A model generated the notes under the pieces. It saw only the letters and a list, made by a program, of their open reading frames with translations, did no database searches and was not told the origin of the DNA. The translations under genes and the position numbers were made by a program. DNA of 10,610 bases, from contig JALVDQ010000240.1 in assembly GCA_027008885.1 (NCBI GenBank), positions 1 to 10,610 on the forward strand. Reading direction: 5' to 3'. Shown here piece after piece: positions 6,397 to 10,610 of this stretch. How positions within the stretch are numbered: the stretch's first letter is position 1; every line of letters begins with the position of its first letter. Origin of the DNA: Thiotrichaceae bacterium. Its GTDB lineage: Bacteria > Pseudomonadota > Gammaproteobacteria > Thiotrichales > Thiotrichaceae.

Positions 6397-6558
6397 TCAA
6401 AAAAAAGGGGGAAGAAAAAATAAATCAGTTTTTACCTCAACTGATTGGAGTGATTTATTCCGGCTAATACAATTTTTTAGTTCTTGAGGTGTTAATTTAG
6501 CTTTTTCATCTTCTTTTTCTTTTAGTAACTGTTTCTTCTCTTCTATTAACTTCTCACC
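6397..6558 (-). pseudogene. Start-less K/E-rich frame, possible gene remnant
   Basis: An open minus-strand stretch of 53 codons with no ATG, GTG or TTG, preceded by an in-frame TGA at 6559-6561. It reads K-L-I-E-E-K-K-Q-L-L-K-E-K-E-D-E-K-A-K-L-T-P-Q-E-L, a charged coiled-coil-like segment of the kind found at the C-termini of some Uma2- or Rpn-type nucleases, and ends in F-F-L-P-P-F-F because it runs through a decayed G-tract (6400-6411). It may be the tail of a decayed accessory gene; it could equally be non-coding low-complexity sequence. Confidence 0.2.
6413..6446 (-). terminator. Possible intrinsic terminator of the ATPase-TPR operon
   Basis: Read on the minus strand, AATCAGT and ACTGATT (plus-strand arms 6440-6446 and 6423-6429) form a 7-bp stem with a 10-base loop, followed by TATTTTTTCTT. 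It lies about 155 bp beyond the TPR gene's stop. The stem is short and AT-rich, so it would be weak. Confidence 0.3.
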
Positions 6559-6601
6559 TCAATGGAATTACCAAAAATTGGGAACTTGATACAATCCACC
6601 C

Positions 6602-8665
6602 TCAAGTTTTCTCATTTGCATCACTCTGTTGCAACAAAGCCTCCCAGCCATCCAAACCCTCAGGCATTCCCAACTGCGGAGCCAAACCCGCCAATGCTTC
6701 CAAAGCCTGTGCCAGATTCATGGGTTTTGCTAATTGATAAACCCTTAGCCAGGTTTGCATGGCTTTATCACGCTGTTTATTTTGATAATAAATAAACCCC
6801 ATATTAATTAAAGTTGCGCACATACCCGCGTTATCGCCAATCTCCTGTCTTATCTTGAGCGATTGTTGCAGGTATTTAAGCGCGGTCTTATAGTCACCAC
6901 GCGCATGGGCTGTTGTAGCCATATTATTGAGGGTTGTGCCTTCGCCAAACTTGTCGCCAATCTCCTGTCTTATCTTGAGCGATTGTTGCAGGTATTTAAG
7001 TGCAGTCTCATAGTCACCGCGCGCATCGTATATTTGAGAGATATTATTGAGGGTAGTGCCTTCGCCAGACTTGTCGCCAATCTCCTGTTGAATCTTGAGC
7101 GATTGTTGCAGGTATTTGAGCGCGGTCTCATAGTCACCGCGCGCATGGGCTGTTGTAGCCATATTATTGAGGGTAGTGCCTTCGCCAGACTTGTCGCCGA
7201 TCTCCTGTCTTATCTTGAGCGATTCTTGCAGGTATTTGAGCGCGCTCTCATAGTCACCGCGCGCATGGGCTGTTGTAGCCAGATTATTTAGGGTAGTGCC
7301 TTCGCCAGACTTGTCGCCAATCTCCTGTCTTATCTTGAGCGATTCTTGCAGGTATTTGAGCGCGGTCTCATAGTCACCGCGCGCATGGGCTGTTGTAGCC
7401 AGATTATTTAGGGTAGTGCCTTCGCCAGACTTGTCGCCAATCTCCTGTCTTATCTTGAGCGATTGTTGCAGGTATTTAAGTGCAGTCTCATAGTCACCGC
7501 GCGCTTTGAATATTTGAGAGATATTATTGAGGGTAGCGCCTTCGCCAGACTTATCGCCAATCTCCTGTCTTATCTTGAGCGATTGTTGCAGGTATTTTAG
7601 CGCGGTCTTATAGTCACCGCGCGCATCGTATATTTGAGAGATATTATTGAGGGTTGTGCCTTCGCCAGACTTGTCGCCAATCTCCTGTGTTATCTTGAGA
7701 GATTGTTGCAGGTATTTTAGCGCGCGCTCATAGTCACCGCGCGCATGGGCTGTTGTAGCCATATTATTAAGGGTAGTGCCTTCGCCAGACTTGTCGCCAA
7801 TCTCCTGTGTTATCTTGAGCGATTGTTGCAGGTATTTGAGCGCGGTCTCATAGTCACCGCGCGCTTTGAATATTTGAGAGATATTATTGAGGGTAGTGCC
7901 TTCGCCAGACTTGTCGCCAATCTCCTGTAGAATCTCCAGCGATTCCTTATAGTTTTTATGTGCTTTTTCCAGTATTCCAATACTGTCATATAAACGACCC
8001 AATTCATTTAATAACTTTGCACGGTAGGCATTTTTTTTTGTATTTTCATCGAGTAAGCTCTTTAATGTTTGAATCCAGTCCTTTTTTTCAGATTCACTCA
8101 AACGCTCAGCAGGAGCAACCTCGCCAGAATAAACCTCTTTTAGCTGTTTTTGTACAGATTCTAATACTTCAGAATCGGTCGAATAATCATAGACATTACT
8201 GTACCAGTCATAAAAATCCGGGGCATATTCTGCCAGAGTATCCATTGCATAGCGGGGGATAAAAACAACCAAAGGGCGATTAATTGCCGCTAATGAGGAA
8301 CGTCTCCAATTGATTTGCTGTAAATTTTTTCTTGCTATTTTTTCATCAGGGGGGAGTAATTCTGCAAAGTCATATAAAAATACAATCGCATCTTCCGGGG
8401 CTTTTTCCAGAGCTTTGTTTAGCCAAACGTCCAGGGTTATTTGTGTTAATTCTTTGGCATTGATATTGAGTTCGATAACAGGGCGAGAGATTTGTTGTTT
8501 TAGTTTGTGCGTAATCTTTGTTAATGTCTGGGGAAAGTTGACCAGAGCAAAAAATAAAACAAACTGGTCTTCTGTGCGGGATAATGCGCGAATTAAGCGA
8601 GCGTTGATTTGTTCCACGCTTTCTGGCGTTTCTGTGACTTTTTCTGACGCTGTTTGTTTATTCAC
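6602..8665 (-). CDS. TPR-repeat protein with P-loop-less N-terminal domain
   Basis: A 687-residue cytoplasmic protein. Residues about 30-165 form an alpha/beta domain with hydrophobic strands FVLFFALVNF, DAIVFLYDF and PLVVFIPRYAM, and a motif W-R-R-S-S-L-A-A-I-N-R-P-L followed by A-E-Y-A-P-D-F-Y-D-W. This resembles a domain I recall in proteins encoded next to STAND/AAA-type ATPases; it lacks a Walker A loop. A charged helical linker (165-225) and a divergent TPR lead into nine near-identical 40-residue TPRs (about 250-609, consensus GDYETALKYLQQSLKIRQEI plus helix A), a divergent tenth and a helical tail. The repeats are of the kinesin-light-chain/TPR_12 kind, used for protein or peptide binding. 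The start is GTG, overlapping the end of the ATPase gene by 8 bp with AGAAAGG just upstream, so translation is coupled. It probably serves as the sensor or scaffold of the ATPase. Confidence 0.85.
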   Translation of the reverse strand: MNKQTASEKVTETPESVEQINARLIRALSRTEDQFVLFFALVNFPQTLTKITHKLKQQISRPVIELNINAKELTQITLDVWLNKALEKAPEDAIVFLYDFAELLPPDEKIARKNLQQINWRRSSLAAINRPLVVFIPRYAMDTLAEYAPDFYDWYSNVYDYSTDSEVLESVQKQLKEVYSGEVAPAERLSESEKKDWIQTLKSLLDENTKKNAYRAKLLNELGRLYDSIGILEKAHKNYKESLEILQEIGDKSGEGTTLNNISQIFKARGDYETALKYLQQSLKITQEIGDKSGEGTTLNNMATTAHARGDYERALKYLQQSLKITQEIGDKSGEGTTLNNISQIYDARGDYKTALKYLQQSLKIRQEIGDKSGEGATLNNISQIFKARGDYETALKYLQQSLKIRQEIGDKSGEGTTLNNLATTAHARGDYETALKYLQESLKIRQEIGDKSGEGTTLNNLATTAHARGDYESALKYLQESLKIRQEIGDKSGEGTTLNNMATTAHARGDYETALKYLQQSLKIQQEIGDKSGEGTTLNNISQIYDARGDYETALKYLQQSLKIRQEIGDKFGEGTTLNNMATTAHARGDYKTALKYLQQSLKIRQEIGDNAGMCATLINMGFIYYQNKQRDKAMQTWLRVYQLAKPMNLAQALEALAGLAPQLGMPEGLDGWEALLQQSDANEKT
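6841..7920 (-). repeat. Nine in-frame 120-bp tandem repeats encoding TPRs
   Basis: Units begin at 6841 and every 120 bp up to 7801, with no indels. The units 7201-7320 and 7321-7440 differ at a single base (C/G at the 45th position). Three variants of the helix-A half exist (protein ATTAHA, SQIFKA, SQIYDA), while the helix-B half (GDY-ALKYLQ-SLKI-QEI) is nearly constant. DNA-level identity this high shows recent duplication or ongoing gene conversion. Any slippage in whole units keeps the frame and changes the protein by 40 residues. Confidence 0.95.
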
Positions 8666-9956
8666 TACCTTTCTCTAATGCCTCTTTAATCCAGGGTATT
8701 TGATAGATAACAGGGTGTAAATCTGCCCAACGGTCTCCATTTTGATATTCAAGAACCAGACGCAAATTAAGCAGGCGTGCAGCGCTTTCGTCCGCCTGTA
8801 TACGCTTTGTCCGAGCGACCTGTTTAAGGTTTTCAATATCATCATTACGAATAAGGCGATCATATTCTTTTTTTAATGTGTTAATCGCATACTCTATATC
8901 GGCATCGACTATTTTTTCTTCATCGGTATCGGTAGACATTCGGATTAAACGCATCAGGTCCCGTACAACACCACCACTGGTTTTGACCAGTTTTATCACA
9001 AGCTCCTGATGGTCAAAAACCTTGTTAATATCGACTCTTTTTTCAATCACCTCACACAGTTGTTTAATGCCCTGAATATTTATTTTAACCATTGGCAAAA
9101 CACTAACGGCATCAAAATCTGTTCCCAAATTCTGGTTATACACCAGTGATACCGGTACGGTGTAAATGATATGACATTGCGGAGAACGCAGCTGTTCGGC
9201 ATGTTGAATAAACAGTTCGCTGTGTGTTGAGCAACCTTCATTGTTTAATTCGTAGTGCATTTTTTCAATACCATCGACAATTAAAACAAGGTCTTTATAA
9301 TCATTGTTTTGTACCGTTTGCCTTGCTTCGCCAATCAAGGTATTGAGCTTCTCAATAAAAACACTAATTTCACGTTTTAGATTTTTTCTTAGCGTTTCAC
9401 GTCTGCTACTGGCTGCTTTAATATTGGCGGTAATACTGCTAAACAACTCGGCAAAAAAGGGAATTGTTGCGCCCACTTTTGCCCTGCTTTGTATGCCTAT
9501 ATCACTCGTAATATCATTCTTTTCTTCAAGAATTTTATCCACAAACCAGTCAGAAATATTTTTTAGTAGTTTTTCTGATATTGGCATATCCCAATCAGCC
9601 ATTGTCCTTTGTACTTCTTTGGCAATAGCCACTAAAACATCCAGATAATTAAGCGAGCCTAAATCAAGTATTTCTTCTATATCCATATAAATGGTAAAGA
9701 ATTTATTTTTTTCCAACTCATGCTTTAAGCGAAACAGTTCGGTTGTTTTCCCTGAACCACGATGCCCGGTAAACAAGATTTTGACCTGCGCATATTCATC
9801 ACTTCTACTAATATTACGCGTAATAGATTTTGCAAAGTGCTTTCCACCTCGACTTTCTGTTAAATCAACATAGCGCATATCATCTGCTTTTAACGGCAGA
9901 TCTGGATTACATACGCGATAGGCTTCATCAATATTTGTCGCTATTTTAGGAGTCAT
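8658..9956 (-). CDS. P-loop ATPase, STAND/AAA-like, paired with TPR protein
   Basis: A 432-residue NTPase. Walker A is GHRGSGKT (about 64-71) in K-I-L-F-T-G-H-R-G-S-G-K-T-T-E-L; Walker B is LVLIVDGIEK (about 223-232); a sensor-1-like strand CHIIYTVPVS follows (about 261-270), and a T-S-G-G-V-V-R-D-L-M-R-L segment (about 326-337) resembles the GG-x-x-R element after the lid. A winged-helix-like C-terminus (about 390-415, LLNLRLVLEYQNGDRWADLHP) ends the protein. The N-terminal DEAYRVCNP and RYVDLTESRGG regions precede the nucleotide domain as in a widespread family annotated simply as ATP-binding protein. No effector domain (nuclease, TIR, protease or membrane) is fused. No clear ribosome site precedes the ATG. 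It leads a two-gene operon with the TPR protein, which probably supplies the sensing part. Confidence 0.85.
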   Translation of the reverse strand: MTPKIATNIDEAYRVCNPDLPLKADDMRYVDLTESRGGKHFAKSITRNISRSDEYAQVKILFTGHRGSGKTTELFRLKHELEKNKFFTIYMDIEEILDLGSLNYLDVLVAIAKEVQRTMADWDMPISEKLLKNISDWFVDKILEEKNDITSDIGIQSRAKVGATIPFFAELFSSITANIKAASSRRETLRKNLKREISVFIEKLNTLIGEARQTVQNNDYKDLVLIVDGIEKMHYELNNEGCSTHSELFIQHAEQLRSPQCHIIYTVPVSLVYNQNLGTDFDAVSVLPMVKINIQGIKQLCEVIEKRVDINKVFDHQELVIKLVKTSGGVVRDLMRLIRMSTDTDEEKIVDADIEYAINTLKKEYDRLIRNDDIENLKQVARTKRIQADESAARLLNLRLVLEYQNGDRWADLHPVIYQIPWIKEALEKGSE

Positions 9957-10075
9957 GATTTTTTATAGTCAGTGTGTTGAATACAAAGGTTGTTAAATAA
10001 TAACACAGCCCAGCCAGGACTTGTTTTTTTGTTGCCGCAAATAGCCTTCTAAAAATATGAGTCGGGAGATTCTGT

Positions 10076-10140
10076 AAAAATATATAAAAAACAGGGGGGA
10101 TGGGTGACAGAGGACAGAAGACAGAGGACAGAAGACAGAA
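10076..10140 (+). repeat. G-tract head, copy E, with heptanucleotide tail
   Basis: The head (10076-10105, CAGGGGGG variant as in D) is followed by five clean 7-bp units at 10106-10140: GACAGAG, GACAGAA, GACAGAG, GACAGAA, GACAGAA. This is the most regular heptamer run in the window and corresponds to copy C in the left-hand block. Confidence 0.85.
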
Positions 10141-10173
10141 GAAAAATGCACTTTATCGTCAGACAATGGAATT

Positions 10174-10253
10174 AAAAAAGTATTAAAAACAGGGGGGATG
10201 GGTATAAATGTTTTCTTTTTTATATCGCATTGTTCCCATGCTCCGTGTGGAAA
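10174..10253 (+). repeat. G-tract head, copy F, with 50-bp type-2 tail
   Basis: The head (10174-10203) has a diverged A-rich part but an intact CAGGGGGGATGGGT. The tail at 10204-10253 matches the tail of copy D with one mismatch (C for T at 10226). With D it forms the outer pair of direct repeats around the accessory genes. Confidence 0.85.
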
Positions 10254-10293
10254 CGATACAATACCGCGAACATACAGCGAAGCTAAAAAATGA
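10198..10293 (+). other. Possible 31-codon leader frame overlapping ubiD (ATGA)
   Basis: From the ATG after the G-tract of copy F, 31 codons run to a TGA at 10291-10293 that overlaps the ubiD ATG as ATGA. The first 18 codons match the frame of copy D with one change (S for L at position 10), and the sequences then diverge. Translation has not been shown, and the G-run abuts the ATG, which is an awkward spacing for a ribosome site. Confidence 0.15.
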
Positions 10294-10610
10294 AATACAA
10301 AGACTTACGAGATTTTATTGCGCAACTTGAATCCAGAGGCGAGCTTAAACGCATTAGTGCCGAGGTTGATCCTTATCTTGAGATGACTGAAATCTCTGAC
10401 CGAGTGTTGCGTGCAGGCGGACCTGCCTTATTATTTGAGAATCCCAAAGGCTTTGATACGCCTGTATTGACTAATCTCTTCGGTACGCCTGAGAGGGTTG
10501 CGATGGGCATGGGTGAAGAGTCTGTTTCTGCCTTGCGGGAGGTTGGCAAACTACTTGCCAGCCTGAAAGAGCCTTCGCCACCCAAAGGCATAAAGGATGC
10601 TATCCATTCC
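10290..10610 (+). CDS. ubiD: UbiD 3-octaprenyl-4-hydroxybenzoate decarboxylase (N-terminal part)
   Basis: The first 107 codons of ubiD; the window ends inside the gene, which normally has about 490-500 codons. UbiD uses prenylated FMN (made by UbiX) to remove the carboxyl group from 3-polyprenyl-4-hydroxybenzoate in ubiquinone synthesis. The N-terminus follows the E. coli protein closely: M-K-Y-x-D-L-R-D-F, G-E-L-K-R-I, the [14 protein letters not shown] run (residues about 42-55), N-L-F-G-T-P-x-R-V-A-M-G-M-G and [11 protein letters not shown]. The ATG is chosen because it matches the family N-terminus exactly, although only a weak GAAG-like ribosome site precedes it. It lies 36 bp beyond repeat copy F, so its promoter must lie within or before that repeat. 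Base composition appears higher in GC than the island. Confidence 0.95.
   Translation, partial: MKYKDLRDFIAQLESRGELKRISAEVDPYLEMTEISDRVLRAGGPALLFENPKGFDTPVLTNLFGTPERVAMGMGEESVSALREVGKLLASLKEPSPPKGIKDAIHS

Larger units (their letters stand above)
9957..10289. other. Repeat-bearing intergenic region before ubiD
   Basis: These 333 bp lie between the divergent ATPase gene and ubiD. The first 120 bp, next to the ATPase start, should hold its promoter, but I see no convincing boxes. The rest is copy E with heptamers, a 33-bp unique spacer, and copy F with its type-2 tail, which ends 36 bp before the ubiD ATG. No full gene fits here. Confidence 0.7.

Noticed and set aside
6562..6795. Plus-strand 77-codon frame starting in the gap before the TPR gene's end
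   Set aside because: Most of it is antisense to the TPR protein's C-terminus, it has no ribosome site, and its proline-rich composition is a by-product of the opposite strand.
6841..7920. CRISPR array
   Set aside because: The regular 120-bp period with no distinct short repeat and variable spacer, and the continuous coding frame, identify it as a protein-repeat array.
6863..7930. Plus-strand open frames of 142 and 61 codons across the TPR array
   Set aside because: They are antisense to the TPR repeats and remain open only because the 120-bp unit (a multiple of three) lacks stops in that frame; their repetitive product merely mirrors the array.
9304..9648. Plus-strand frame of 114 codons within the ATPase gene
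   Set aside because: Antisense shadow of a gene with clear Walker motifs; low-complexity hydrophobic product with no supporting context. The same applies to frames at 8310-8678, 7960-8262 and 9691-9873.
5258..10289. Insertion sequence, prophage or integrative element carrying the island
   Set aside because: No transposase, integrase, tRNA attachment site or terminal inverted repeats were found; only the direct repeat blocks mark the borders.

Overview
The window looks like a gammaproteobacterial chromosome of moderate GC. The main clue is the partial gene at the right end, whose product follows E. coli UbiD closely over 107 residues. The dense palindromic and G-tract repeats recall filamentous or free-living sulfur- or methane-oxidising gammaproteobacteria (Thiotrichales or Methylococcales type), but that finer placement is only a guess.

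Left part (13-2620): a minus-strand four-helix cytochrome b561-type protein faces a plus-strand pair, a 65-residue soluble helical protein and a polytopic membrane protein. These converge, with an 11-bp overlap, on a minus-strand pair: a DUF202/YidH-like membrane protein and a 200-residue membrane-anchored protein with a Cys-x-x-Cys motif. Except for the b561 and DUF202 families, these are uncharacterised.

Middle (2875-5257): leuA, a long 2-isopropylmalate synthase of the yeast/actinobacterial subfamily that commits 2-ketoisovalerate to leucine synthesis, is divergent from an Lrp/AsnC-family regulator. They share a 163-bp AT-rich control region. Regulation of leuA by this regulator is the simplest reading but is inferred from position.

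Right-middle (5258-10289) is an accessory island. It holds a VapBC-type toxin-antitoxin pair with a palindromic operator candidate, then a minus-strand two-gene unit that overlaps by 8 bp. That unit encodes a P-loop ATPase (Walker A GHRGSGKT) followed by a 687-residue protein with a P-loop-less N-terminal domain and nine almost identical 40-residue TPRs. The pair looks like a STAND/NLR-type machine split over two polypeptides, a plausible sensing or conflict system with no recognisable effector enzyme.

Both ends of the island carry the same composite repeat in the same order and orientation: an A-rich tract, six or seven G and ATGGGT followed by heptanucleotide repeats, then a second head followed by a 50-bp tail ending in a degenerate palindrome. 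The second copies match over 73 bp with two mismatches (5612-5684 and 10181-10253). Additional single heads lie at 2777 and 5299, and a REP/BIME-like inverted pair at 5358-5433.

The window ends inside ubiD (from 10290), a ubiquinone-biosynthesis decarboxylase and an ordinary core gene. The accessory material therefore sits between housekeeping loci (leuA/lrp and ubiD). No tRNA, rRNA, CRISPR array, transposase or integrase was seen.
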